From positions 1-39,110 of the forward strand of contig CAIMXQ010000039.1 of the NCBI GenBank assembly GCA_903845465.1: a DNA stretch of 39,110 nucleotides. The letters are read 5' to 3'. Under the pieces are notes generated by a model. It worked only from the letters and a program-made list of their open reading frames with translations. It had not been told where the DNA came from and searched no databases. Position numbers and translations under genes: made by a program. Below are positions 27,754 through 37,376 of this stretch, one piece after another (the stretch's first letter is position 1; each line of letters starts with the position of its first letter). The DNA comes from an uncultured Actinomycetes bacterium. GTDB lineage: Bacteria; Actinomycetota; Actinomycetes; Nanopelagicales; Nanopelagicaceae.

Positions 27754-28559
27754 AGACTTCGCCCATATTTGCCTTCCGCGGTGCAACAGCATTCGCACTT
27801 CTCACAACAAGTGCAATAAGCGCCCTTGGTTTTCTCTGGCCATTTTTCACTTCACACAAAGAGGGCCATCCACAATGGATATTCCTCATTGCAACACCTT
27901 GTGCGCTATTACTCCTATTTATAGGCGTAAGTAATAACGAGTTGGATTCGAAATCAATTGCACTCTTGGCAGTACTTGCAGCACTAATTGCAGCCCTTCG
28001 TCCTATGGGAACAGGCGCAGTAGGTATCGAACCGATGTGGTTCATTCTTATTCTCTCAGCCAGAGTCTTCGGCCCATCTTTTGGATTTCTCTTAGGTGCA
28101 CTCTCAATGTTTCTCTCGGCTTTTATTACAGGTGGCTTTGGCCCGTGGCTTGCCTACCAATCATTTGCAGCAGGATGGATTGGACTTGGTGTTGCTCTCA
28201 TTCCAAAAGCGTTGCGCGGAAAGAAGGAAATTCTCGCTCTCACCTTGTATGGAATTCTCGCCGCTGAATTCTTTGGAATAGCAATGGATCTGCAATTCTG
28301 GCCGTGGGCGCTCGGTGGGGATTCACAACTTTCTTATCTAGCCGGTGCTTCGTTTGCTAGCAATTTTGGCCACTTTTTTACTTACCATTTCTTATCCTCA
28401 ATGGCGTGGGACATTCCACGTGCCTTGTTCACCGTGACACTGATAACTGTCACTGGAATTCCAGTGTTGCACACGCTGCGCCGGGCCTATACCCGAGCAG
28501 CATTTATGACTCCGATCGAATTTATCGAACGTGCGAAGGCACAAGAGGCAGCGCAGTAA
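27750..28559 (+). CDS. ECF transporter substrate-binding (S) component, putative cobalamin or corrinoid specificity
   Basis: 269 aa multi-pass protein overlapping the ATPase stop by 4 bp; RVFGPSFGFLLGALSMFLSAFITGGFGPWLAYQSFAAGWIGLG is S-component-like. Confidence 0.82.
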   Translation: MKTSPIFAFRGATAFALLTTSAISALGFLWPFFTSHKEGHPQWIFLIATPCALLLLFIGVSNNELDSKSIALLAVLAALIAALRPMGTGAVGIEPMWFILILSARVFGPSFGFLLGALSMFLSAFITGGFGPWLAYQSFAAGWIGLGVALIPKALRGKKEILALTLYGILAAEFFGIAMDLQFWPWALGGDSQLSYLAGASFASNFGHFFTYHFLSSMAWDIPRALFTVTLITVTGIPVLHTLRRAYTRAAFMTPIEFIERAKAQEAAQ

Positions 28560-29610
28560 CTGTCACGGAAGATTGTCTGCCTCGAACATCGATAGTGACC
28601 AGATCGCCTTCGACGTAGCGAGGCTCAATCAGAGCTAAAGCTATTCCGACCTTTAAAGTTGGAGAGAAAGTTCCACTTGTCACCAATCCGATTGCATTTC
28701 CATCGTTATCCATGACAGTCATACCAGCACGTGGAATGGCACGATCATTTGATTTCAGAGCGCGTAGTGAGCGAACTGTGCCTTCTGCGCGTTGAGTGCG
28801 CAGCACTTCAGAGCCACGGAAGGAGTCTTTCTTCCAACCAATGGCCCAGCCTGCACTTGCTTGAACAGGAGTAATTTCAAGCGATAACTCGTGTCCATGC
28901 AGTGGGTAACCCATCTCAGTGCGCAATGTGTCGCGAGCTCCGAGTCCGCAGACAAGTCCATTGAATGGTTGCATCGCAAGAACAAGTGCATCCCATACTG
29001 TGCTTGCATCTTCCCAGCGCGGAACAATTTCATATCCATGTTCGCCTGTATATCCAGTGCGACAGAGAATTACTTCGCACCCTGCAATAGTTACGTAAGA
29101 AAAGGCCATGTAATCCATCGTGGGATTAATTCCAAAACTCTGAATAACGCTATGTGCATCTGGCCCTTGAAGAGCGAGTACTGCAAATTTCTCATGCAGG
29201 TTCTCAACTGTGATTCCCGATGGAAGGTTCTCTTTCAGAACTCGTACGACATCCGTTGTATTGGACGCATTCGGAATTAGAAAGAAGTCTGATGCAGAAT
29301 TTCGGTATGCGATGAGGTCATCTACTACGCCACCATCTGGATTGCAGAGAAGCGTGTATTGAGCTTTCTCATCGGTGATTCGGTTGAGATCGTTGGTAAA
29401 CATCTGATTGAGAAACTCGAGAGCACCATCACCCTTGACGCTTGCTTTACCGAGGTGTGAGACATCAAAGAGACCAACGCGCTCACGCACGCTTGCATGC
29501 TCAGCAAGAACTCCAGAACCTGGATATTCAATTGGCATCAGCCAACCACCGAAATCGGCCATCTTGGACTCGAGGTTGATGTGCTTCTGGTGTAAAGGTG
29601 AGTTTTTCAC
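28522..29610 (-). CDS. gcvT: Glycine cleavage system aminomethyltransferase (T protein)
   Basis: FGGWLMPIEYPGSGVLAEHASVRERVGLFDVSHLGK; RTGYTGEHGYEI; GLGARDTLRTEMGYPLHGHEL. Confidence 0.95.
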   Translation of the reverse strand: MKNSPLHQKHINLESKMADFGGWLMPIEYPGSGVLAEHASVRERVGLFDVSHLGKASVKGDGALEFLNQMFTNDLNRITDEKAQYTLLCNPDGGVVDDLIAYRNSASDFFLIPNASNTTDVVRVLKENLPSGITVENLHEKFAVLALQGPDAHSVIQSFGINPTMDYMAFSYVTIAGCEVILCRTGYTGEHGYEIVPRWEDASTVWDALVLAMQPFNGLVCGLGARDTLRTEMGYPLHGHELSLEITPVQASAGWAIGWKKDSFRGSEVLRTQRAEGTVRSLRALKSNDRAIPRAGMTVMDNDGNAIGLVTSGTFSPTLKVGIALALIEPRYVEGDLVTIDVRGRQSSVTVTALPLVPSHVR

Positions 29611-29616
29611 AACGAC

Positions 29617-29622
29617 AACTTA
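29617..29622 (-). promoter_or_regulatory. Putative -10 box of leaderless gcvT
   Basis: TAAGTT-gtcgtt-GTG. Confidence 0.6.
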
Positions 29623-29677
29623 CACTTACGCTTCGCTAGTACCGAGCATGAGTTGGGCCAAACCCTAAGGAGTCGCA

Positions 29678-31192
29678 ATGACCGCCATCCGCCTTTCAGA
29701 CGGAATTGTTAAAGATGAAGTTATCGTGGTGGGTTTGGCCTTCAAGGCAGGTAAGTCAGCAAAGCTCGGTTCTTCAACTCTGCAGATCGAATCCGGTGAC
29801 TTAGCAATCGACACCAAAGTTCTCATGCAAGCACTCGTGGATTTGGGTGCAACAGGAAAAGTTGATGAAGTAATCAAGGTTACAAATTCCACTACTCGTC
29901 TTGTGGTCTTCACTGGACTTGGTAAGTCAGCTTCAACGTATGACAATGAAACTTTGCGGCGCGCAGCCGGTGCTGCATCTCGCGCACTAGCCGGAAATCC
30001 CAGCGCTACTTTCGCACTCCCTACCAAAAGCATCTCAGCTCTAAGAGCCATCTCGGAGGGCGCAACCCTTGGTTCATATAACTTCGATCGATTCAGAGGC
30101 TCTACGAAGTCGGAGCAGAAGGCTCCTCTCAAGATAGTCACAATCCATTCTGATTTAGCATCGCAATCTGCGGCAAAGCAGGCAATCAAATCTGCTGAAA
30201 TTATTGGAACATATACAAATCTTGTTCGTGATTTGATCAACACTCCCCCAAGCCATCTCACTCCCGATACCTTCTGCAAGGCGATCGCTGATGCAGTAAA
30301 GAAGGCAGGCGGCGCAGCAGCTGGTCTCAAAGTGACAGTTATGACAGATGCGCAACTGCGATCAAAAGGCTATGGCGGAATCATCGGCGTGGGACAAGGC
30401 TCTGTGAACCCGCCACGTCTTCTCAATATTTCTTACACTCCTAAAGGTGCCAAGGCGAAGAAGAAATATGCCTTCGTCGGCAAGGGAATTACTTTCGACT
30501 CTGGTGGCCTTGCTCTCAAACCCGCGAAGGGAATGGAAGCGATGAAATGCGATATGAGCGGAGCAGCTGCTGTTTGTGCTGCAACTATTGCAATCGCTCT
30601 GTTGAAGTTACCTGTTGCGATTGAAGCTTGGGCGCCATTGGCTGAAAATATGATTAGCGATACTGCAACTCGACCTAGCGATGTCATCACTATGTACGGC
30701 GGTAAGACTGTTGAAGTTCTCAATCCCGATGCAGAAGGTCGCCTTGTTCTTGCGGATGCACTTGTACGAGCACAAGAGACAAAAGATCTCGATGGGATTG
30801 TCGATGTAGCAACGCTGACAGGCGCACAAGTTGTAGCACTTGGCACTCGTACTAGCGCGGTCATGACTAATAATTCAGATTTCTCATCTCACTTTATGAA
30901 TGTGACGAAGGAGACAGGGGAGGCGTTCTGGCCGATGCCACTTCCCACCGAACTTCGCGCATCTCTTGATTCACCTATTGCAGATCTTGCAAATATTGGA
31001 GAACGCATGGGCGGAATGCTTGTTGCAGGTCTGTTTTTGAAAGATTTCGTTGCAGATGAACTGCCTTGGCTGCATCTAGATATCGCAGGACCTGCATATA
31101 ACGAGAGCCAGCCCCACGGTTACACCCCAGTAGGCGGTACTGGAGTGGCTCTTCGTTCTCTCGTTCAACTCGCAGTTTCAGTTAGCTCCTGA
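29678..31192 (+). CDS. pepA: Leucyl aminopeptidase (M17)
   Basis: VGKGITFDSGGLALKPAKGMEAMKCDMSGAAAV; NPDAEGRLVLADAL; AAGGAG SD before ATG. Confidence 0.95.
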   Translation: MTAIRLSDGIVKDEVIVVGLAFKAGKSAKLGSSTLQIESGDLAIDTKVLMQALVDLGATGKVDEVIKVTNSTTRLVVFTGLGKSASTYDNETLRRAAGAASRALAGNPSATFALPTKSISALRAISEGATLGSYNFDRFRGSTKSEQKAPLKIVTIHSDLASQSAAKQAIKSAEIIGTYTNLVRDLINTPPSHLTPDTFCKAIADAVKKAGGAAAGLKVTVMTDAQLRSKGYGGIIGVGQGSVNPPRLLNISYTPKGAKAKKKYAFVGKGITFDSGGLALKPAKGMEAMKCDMSGAAAVCAATIAIALLKLPVAIEAWAPLAENMISDTATRPSDVITMYGGKTVEVLNPDAEGRLVLADALVRAQETKDLDGIVDVATLTGAQVVALGTRTSAVMTNNSDFSSHFMNVTKETGEAFWPMPLPTELRASLDSPIADLANIGERMGGMLVAGLFLKDFVADELPWLHLDIAGPAYNESQPHGYTPVGGTGVALRSLVQLAVSVSS

Positions 31193-31286
31193 CCCGGCTC
31201 AAGCTGGTTATGCATCTTGGTATATAGGCTGGCAAGATAGGGTCGTTAAGCTCGGGAAAGCGGATGGCTTCGAGCGAGGGAGTGTA

Positions 31287-32657
31287 TTGGTGGCAAATTT
31301 TGATCTCGTAGTTCTTGGTGGCGGAAGCGGCGGATATGCAGCAGCGCTTCGTGCTTCGCAACTTGGTTTAACAGTTGCTCTCATCGAGAAAGATAAGGTC
31401 GGCGGTACCTGCCTCCACCGCGGATGTATCCCAACTAAGGCGTTGCTTCACGCGGGCGAAGTTGCAGATAGCGCACGCGAATCAGAGCAGTTCGGCGTAA
31501 AGGCGACTTTCAACTCGATTGATATGGCTGGGGTCAACTCATATAAAGATGGAGTCATCGCTGGCCTCCATAAGGGTCTGCAGGGTCTCGTTAAATCTCG
31601 CGGAATTACATATATCGAAGGCGTTGGTCGCCTCGTTTCCAATAACACTATTGAAGTAAATGGCGAGCGGTACGTTGGCAAGAATATTGTGCTCGCAACA
31701 GGCTCATATGCACGAACACTTCCTGGTCTAGATATCGATGGCAAGCAAGTCATCACGTCAGATCAAGGCACACATATGGATTACGTACCCAAGAGCGTCA
31801 TCGTTCTTGGCGGCGGAGTCATTGGTTGCGAATTTGCATCAGTGTGGAAATCATTTGGTTCAGAAGTAACAATCATCGAAGGCCTGCCACACCTCATAGC
31901 TTTAGAAGATGAGTCTTCAAGCAAGTTGCTCGAGCGCGCTTATCGCAAGCGTGGAATCAACTTCGAACTTGGTGTCCGCTTTAAATCTCATCGCGTAGAT
32001 AAAAAGGGCGTGACGGTTACTTTGGAAGATGGCCGCGAATTCACTGCAGATGTACTCCTTGTCTCTGTCGGCCGTGGCCCTGTCACAGATGGCGTTGGAT
32101 ACCAAGAAGTTGGCATCGCAATAGATCGCGGATATATCACCGTTGATGATCATTGCCGCACAAATATTCCAGGAATCTTTGCTGTAGGAGACATCATTCC
32201 TACATTGCAGCTAGCTCACGTTGGCTTCCAAGAAGGAATCCTCGTTGCTGAAACAATTGCTGGACTTAACCCTCGTCCGATTAATTACGACGGTGTTCCA
32301 CGCGTTACGTACTCAGAGCCAGAAGTTGCATCTATGGGTCTTACAACGAAGATCGCAAAAGAGCGTGGCTATGATGTTGTAGAAGTTGATTACAACCTTG
32401 CAGGAAATGGAAAGGCACAAATTCTTAAGACCGCGGGCTCAATCAAACTTGTTGCACAGAAGAATGGTCCAGTACTTGGAATCCATATGGTCGGTGCACG
32501 CGTTGGCGAATTGGTATCTGAAGCTCAATTGATCTTTAACTGGGAGGCATCAGCAGATGATGTTGCGCCTCTCCTTCATGCACACCCAACACTGTCAGAA
32601 GCAATGGGCGAAGCTCATATGGCTCTTGCAGGCAAACCACTTCACTCGCACGGTTAA
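31287..32657 (+). CDS. lpdA: Dihydrolipoyl dehydrogenase
   Basis: LVVLGGGSGGYAAALRASQLG; GGTCLHRGCIPTKALLH; C-terminal HAHPTLSEAMGEA. Start may be TTG 31287 or GTG 31290. Confidence 0.96.
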   Translation: MVANFDLVVLGGGSGGYAAALRASQLGLTVALIEKDKVGGTCLHRGCIPTKALLHAGEVADSARESEQFGVKATFNSIDMAGVNSYKDGVIAGLHKGLQGLVKSRGITYIEGVGRLVSNNTIEVNGERYVGKNIVLATGSYARTLPGLDIDGKQVITSDQGTHMDYVPKSVIVLGGGVIGCEFASVWKSFGSEVTIIEGLPHLIALEDESSSKLLERAYRKRGINFELGVRFKSHRVDKKGVTVTLEDGREFTADVLLVSVGRGPVTDGVGYQEVGIAIDRGYITVDDHCRTNIPGIFAVGDIIPTLQLAHVGFQEGILVAETIAGLNPRPINYDGVPRVTYSEPEVASMGLTTKIAKERGYDVVEVDYNLAGNGKAQILKTAGSIKLVAQKNGPVLGIHMVGARVGELVSEAQLIFNWEASADDVAPLLHAHPTLSEAMGEAHMALAGKPLHSHG

Positions 32658-32676
32658 GTAAGAGGAGAAAATAACC

Positions 32677-34362
32677 ATGTCATTCTCAGTAACAATGCCC
32701 GCTCTCGGTGAGAGCGTCAGTGAAGGAACAGTTACACGTTGGCTTAAGAATGAAGGCGACATGGTCGCTGTCGATGAACCGCTCCTCGAAGTTTCTACAG
32801 ATAAGGTCGATACAGAGATTCCTTCACCCGTTGCCGGAATACTTTCAAAGATTGTTGTCGGTGTAGATCAGACCGTTGCAGTCGGTGCAGAACTTGCAGT
32901 GATTGCTACAGAGGCTGCTTCAACTCCAGCACCTGTTGTGTCCGAACCCGTAGCTCAGGTCCAGGTGGCAGAGGTTCCAGCTCAAGTTGTGACTCCGGCA
33001 GTTGTGTCCACTCCACCTCCTGCACCAGCCGCTCCAGAAGCAGCACCAACTGGTGGCGGAACAGTCATCACAATGCCTGCCCTTGGTGAATCAGTTAGCG
33101 AAGGAACTGTTACTCGCTGGCTTAAGAACGTTGGGGATTCAATTGCAGTTGATGAGGCTCTTCTTGAAGTATCCACCGATAAGGTTGATACAGAAATTCC
33201 TTCACCAGTTGCCGGAACACTTCTCGCGATCGATGTCGCAGTAGATACAACTGTTCCAGTTGGCGCTCGTCTTGGACTCATTGGAATTTCAGGCTCTGCA
33301 CCCGTTGCAGTCACGCCACCAGCTGCGCCAACTCCTGCTCCAGTGGCTGTCGCACCAGTAACACCAGTAGCTCCTCAAGTTTCTACTCCAGAGGCAATGC
33401 CTGTAGCGCAAGCTCCAGCATCACAACCGCAAGATGCGTATGTAACTCCGATTGTTCGCAAGCTTGCCAATGAACTTGGTGTCAATCTTGCGTCTGTTCG
33501 TGGAACAGGAATCGGCGGACGTATTCGTAAAGAAGATGTTGAAAGTGCTGTGTCCAAGCCAGTTACATCTGCACCAGTCGCATCTGCTCAAGTAGCAACA
33601 TCTACGCCATCAACTCCTCGACCAGCAGCTGTGGCTACTTCCCCACTTCGCGGAACCACTGTGACCATGTCCCGCCTTCGCAAAGTAATCGCAGCACGAA
33701 TGGTCGAATCCCTCCAGGTCTCTGCTCAACTCACAACCGTGATTGAAGTAGATGTCACAAAGATTGCGCGACTTCGCGATCGCTCAAAGCCAACATTTGA
33801 AGCACGTGAAGGCGTCAAACTTTCATTTCTTCCATTCTTTGCAGTTGCAGTGTGTGAAGCGCTCAAGCAACATCCGGTACTTAACTCATCTGTAGAAGGC
33901 GATCAGATTATTTATCACGGTGCAGAACACCTTGGAATCGCAGTCGACACCGAACGCGGCCTCTTGGTTCCAGTAATTCACAATGCTGGCGACCTCAATA
34001 TGGGTGGCGTTGCTCGCAAAATTGCTGATCTTGCGGCGCGCACACGCGATAACAAGGTAACTCCAGATGAGCTCGGTGGTGGAACATTTACTCTGACAAA
34101 TACAGGTTCACGTGGAGCGCTCTTCGATACTCCGATCATCAATCAGCCACAGGTAGCAATTCTTGGCCTTGGTGCAGTTGTGAAACGTCCAATGGTTGTT
34201 AAGGGTGAAGATGGTGGCGAGACAATTGCAATTCGCTCAATGGTCTATCTCGGACTTTCATATGATCATCGCGTTGTCGATGGCGCCGATGCTGCTCGTT
34301 TCTTGGTCACTCTGAAAGAGCGCCTCGAGGGTGGAGCATTCGAGTCTGATTTGGGTCTCTAG
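32677..34362 (+). CDS. sucB: 2-oxoglutarate dehydrogenase E2 (dihydrolipoamide succinyltransferase), two lipoyl domains
   Basis: Two near-identical lipoyl domains ([17 protein letters not shown] twice), Ala/Pro linkers, E3-binding domain, catalytic C-terminus [15 protein letters not shown]. Confidence 0.94.
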   Translation: MSFSVTMPALGESVSEGTVTRWLKNEGDMVAVDEPLLEVSTDKVDTEIPSPVAGILSKIVVGVDQTVAVGAELAVIATEAASTPAPVVSEPVAQVQVAEVPAQVVTPAVVSTPPPAPAAPEAAPTGGGTVITMPALGESVSEGTVTRWLKNVGDSIAVDEALLEVSTDKVDTEIPSPVAGTLLAIDVAVDTTVPVGARLGLIGISGSAPVAVTPPAAPTPAPVAVAPVTPVAPQVSTPEAMPVAQAPASQPQDAYVTPIVRKLANELGVNLASVRGTGIGGRIRKEDVESAVSKPVTSAPVASAQVATSTPSTPRPAAVATSPLRGTTVTMSRLRKVIAARMVESLQVSAQLTTVIEVDVTKIARLRDRSKPTFEAREGVKLSFLPFFAVAVCEALKQHPVLNSSVEGDQIIYHGAEHLGIAVDTERGLLVPVIHNAGDLNMGGVARKIADLAARTRDNKVTPDELGGGTFTLTNTGSRGALFDTPIINQPQVAILGLGAVVKRPMVVKGEDGGETIAIRSMVYLGLSYDHRVVDGADAARFLVTLKERLEGGAFESDLGL

Positions 34363-34367
34363 CTTTT

Positions 34368-35258
34368 ATGCCAGTTCCACAGAGAATTGCAATCACTGGC
34401 GCTTCAGGCCTTATCGGCACAGCACTCGTTGGTCATCTCAAGAGCGAAGGCCACACCGTTCAGCGTTTTGTTCGCCGCCCTGTCGTTGCATCCGATGAGA
34501 TTCAGTGGGATCCAAAGACTGGCTATGTTGATATCGATGCACTTCGTGGGGTCGATGCAATCATCCACTTAGCAGGCGTCGGCGTTGGAGATAAGCGCTG
34601 GAGCAAGAAATATAAAGCTGAGATTCTCAATTCCCGATTGCTCGGTACTACAGCAATCGCCAATGCAGCTAATGAAGTGAAACCTCAAGTATTTATCTCA
34701 GCTAGTGCAATAGGTTGGTATGGAGAATCGGGTAACCGTGCGGTCATCGAAACCGATCGAGTAGGAGATGATTTCCTTGCAGCGGTCTGTCGAGAATGGG
34801 AAGGTGCAGCAGACCTTGCGACGGGTACACGTGTAGTGAAGATTCGTACAGGCCTTGTTCTAGATCCAACTGGTGGAGCGCTCGGCAAGATGCTTCCGCT
34901 CTTTAGATTAGGACTCGGTGGCAAACTTGGAAATGGTAAGCAATGGTGGTCATGGATTACCTTGCACGATCAAATCCGTGCAATTACATTCTTGCTTGAA
35001 AACAATATTTCAGGGCCAGTCAACATAACGTCGCCTAACCCAGTGACAAATCAGGAATTTACATCCGCACTTGCCCGAGCAATGCATCGTCCGGCTCTAT
35101 TTCCCGCGCCAGCGATCGCGCTCAAGATTGCACTCGGTGGATTTTCAAGCGAAATTCTTGGAAGTAAGAAGGTTATGCCTCACGCCCTAACCAAAGCCGG
35201 ATTTAGTTGGGATTACCCGCACATCACGAGCGCTCTTACCGCACTAATTCCCAAGTAA
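34368..35258 (+). CDS. TIGR01777-type NAD(P)-dependent epimerase
   Basis: IAITGASGLIGTALVGHLKSEGHTVQRFVRR; AIGWYGESGNRAVIETDRVGDDFLAAVCREWE. Confidence 0.92.
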   Translation: MPVPQRIAITGASGLIGTALVGHLKSEGHTVQRFVRRPVVASDEIQWDPKTGYVDIDALRGVDAIIHLAGVGVGDKRWSKKYKAEILNSRLLGTTAIANAANEVKPQVFISASAIGWYGESGNRAVIETDRVGDDFLAAVCREWEGAADLATGTRVVKIRTGLVLDPTGGALGKMLPLFRLGLGGKLGNGKQWWSWITLHDQIRAITFLLENNISGPVNITSPNPVTNQEFTSALARAMHRPALFPAPAIALKIALGGFSSEILGSKKVMPHALTKAGFSWDYPHITSALTALIPK

Positions 35259-36377
35259 TTCCAGAGCTGCGAGGCGTCCTGAAAGTAGCGCTCCGTTTTG
35301 CGAAGGTGCAGTTCTGTAATCCCCGGCAATAAATACTCTTTCAGAAAATTTCGCTGATTGTGCGCCTGCTGAACCAATGCCAAATATCGGTAGTGACTTT
35401 GGAATTTCATACTTTGCGATGAGCGACCATTGCGTAGTTGATCTTCCCCACATGAGAGCCAGATGTCGTCGCACTTCGGATTCAGAGGCAACATCGATTG
35501 TCGTACTCGATAGCAACATCTTTCCTTGTGGTGAATAAGTTGGAACCATATTTGAAATCGCAATTGAGTTAATCACTGGGCCACGAGCCTGCCCATCAAT
35601 TAATAGCCGTGATGACTGAGTCATATCGCTCGGTACCTCGTGATACCAGGTTGTACTACTTGCCAGTTTTGGAACGTTAGGAATATCAAGAAGTTGTGCC
35701 GCAGTCGTTAAGTCCGTGGCAACGATAACTTTAAGATCTTTCAGTTGCGAAAGAGAGTCAATACGTGAGTTCAATTCGATCGAATCAACTCGCGAGGCAA
35801 GCGCTTGTGAGAATGCATCAACGCCTCGAGATGGAAGGCCAGGTTTTCCAGTAATGAATGAGCGCACAATCTCCTTACCGCTAATTGCATCTACATTGGC
35901 GGGCGAGGTGAGGAAAACTCCTGTCAGAAATGGTTTTAATACACGGGTATAGAGCTGGCCCAGTGAGCGCATCTCATCTTCAACTGAAATTCCAGCCTTT
36001 GATTTATGAGTTAAGTAAGCTAAAAAAGTTACCTTTTCTGAGAGTTTCCCTGTCGCCGGATTGAGTGCTGAAAATGGATGTGATCGGGGATCTCCTAGCG
36101 CGTATCGCTTATCCCCCACTGCTACATCAATCGTTGGCGTCGCTGTGATGAAATCAAGTTCGCTCATAATTCCGAGCCTTCGAATCTCAGGGTACTTCGC
36201 ATTGATTAATTGAAAGCCGCGATCTAAACGGAAGCCATCGATGACATCAGTGGTAACTCTTCCACCTACTCGATCACTTGATTCATACACTTCAACTTCA
36301 ACGCCAGCTTCTTGCAAAGTAATTGCAGCGCTTAACCCTGCAAGGCCAGCTCCAATGACAGCGACCTTATCGGGCAC
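35244..36377 (-). CDS. FAD-dependent amine oxidase/desaturase-like oxidoreductase
   Basis: VAVIGAGLAGLSAAITLQEAGVEVEVYESSDRVGGRVTTD; C-terminal FIAGDYRTAPSQNGALLSGRLAA. Confidence 0.88.
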   Translation of the reverse strand: MPDKVAVIGAGLAGLSAAITLQEAGVEVEVYESSDRVGGRVTTDVIDGFRLDRGFQLINAKYPEIRRLGIMSELDFITATPTIDVAVGDKRYALGDPRSHPFSALNPATGKLSEKVTFLAYLTHKSKAGISVEDEMRSLGQLYTRVLKPFLTGVFLTSPANVDAISGKEIVRSFITGKPGLPSRGVDAFSQALASRVDSIELNSRIDSLSQLKDLKVIVATDLTTAAQLLDIPNVPKLASSTTWYHEVPSDMTQSSRLLIDGQARGPVINSIAISNMVPTYSPQGKMLLSSTTIDVASESEVRRHLALMWGRSTTQWSLIAKYEIPKSLPIFGIGSAGAQSAKFSERVFIAGDYRTAPSQNGALLSGRLAALELLGN

Positions 36378-37374
36378 TTATTTCACGCGCCTCATCAATG
36401 ATTCGTGAAACTTCGAGAATTTGTTCAGTTGATATCGGCCACTGACCTTTACCTTCAAGGGCATCACGCACTGCAAGATAGAAGTGTCCATAATTTCCGG
36501 GGACAGTCTGTATCTCTTCCCTGGTATCGCCGCGTTGGATATATGCCTTAGAACTCGTTGGAACACTCCATGTTCCCCCTTCGGGAAATTCACCGGCTCG
36601 CAGAAGTGCTTCCTGCGGATCGAGATCTTCAACGATGAGTGCACCTTCAGTGCCCAGCAAGCGAATGCGTGGTCCAGGAGATCCAGCGATAGCGCTGACT
36701 GCTAAGTAAGAATCAACGCCTGAATCGTGAACGAGATTGAGTACGACATCATCTTCTGAATCTCCACGGATACTGCGCACATTTGCATAGGCAAGCTTTG
36801 CGGGCCCAAACCAATCGATGGCAGTTGATAGTAAGTGCGTTTGAAGATCGAGAAGTAGCCCTCCGCCGTTTTCAGCGCTCTCGGATTCACGCCATGATGC
36901 CAAATTCAGTTGTGGGCGGAAACGTTCAAAACGTGAATCTAAACGAAATGGTTTACCAATAAGACCGTTGGCAACAATTTTCTTAATCGTCAGCGCATCG
37001 CTATCCCATAAGCGATTGAAGAATGAGGTGACTGGGACCCCTGCCTTCTGTGCTGCGTGAATGATCAATTCACTCTCTTGAACTGATCTGCCCATCGGTT
37101 TGTCGACAACGACTGGAATTCCAGCCTTAATTGCGGCAAGTGATTGTTCTGCGTGCGCCATATTTGCAGATGCAACTACAACAAGATCGAGATCCTCTTT
37201 TAGGAAAACATCCAGATTATCTACAACTTTTGTGAGAGGAAAATCTTCTTTCGCTTGGCGAGCACGAGTTGAATTGCCGGTAAGAACTTTGGCGATTTCA
37301 AAACCACACCCTTTAAGAAGTGGTGCGTGAAATGAACGCCCAGCCAATCCATATCCAGCAATGCCAACGCGCAT
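36367..37374 (-). CDS. Gfo/Idh/MocA-family oxidoreductase
   Basis: MRVGIAGYGLAGRSFHAPLLKGCG; VVVDKPMGRSVQESE; overlaps upstream start of the FAD gene by 11 bp. Confidence 0.92.
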   Translation of the reverse strand: MRVGIAGYGLAGRSFHAPLLKGCGFEIAKVLTGNSTRARQAKEDFPLTKVVDNLDVFLKEDLDLVVVASANMAHAEQSLAAIKAGIPVVVDKPMGRSVQESELIIHAAQKAGVPVTSFFNRLWDSDALTIKKIVANGLIGKPFRLDSRFERFRPQLNLASWRESESAENGGGLLLDLQTHLLSTAIDWFGPAKLAYANVRSIRGDSEDDVVLNLVHDSGVDSYLAVSAIAGSPGPRIRLLGTEGALIVEDLDPQEALLRAGEFPEGGTWSVPTSSKAYIQRGDTREEIQTVPGNYGHFYLAVRDALEGKGQWPISTEQILEVSRIIDEAREISAR

Positions 37375-37376
37375 AT

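Noticed and set aside
29665-30330. 221-aa minus-strand ORF
   Set aside because: Lies wholly opposite pepA, which has clear M17 motifs; Ser/Ala/Arg-rich low-complexity translation typical of a shadow ORF.
31193-31286. 94-bp gap between pepA and lpdA considered as a tRNA or small RNA
   Set aside because: No GTTCGAAT-type T-loop or cloverleaf arms; better explained as a 5' UTR/promoter (TATATAGGCT) with a GAGGG SD before lpdA.
32689-33280. Near-duplicate segments in sucB considered as a repeat element
   Set aside because: They encode two lipoyl domains, a normal architecture for E2 proteins; the Ala/Pro-rich stretches are inter-domain linkers.
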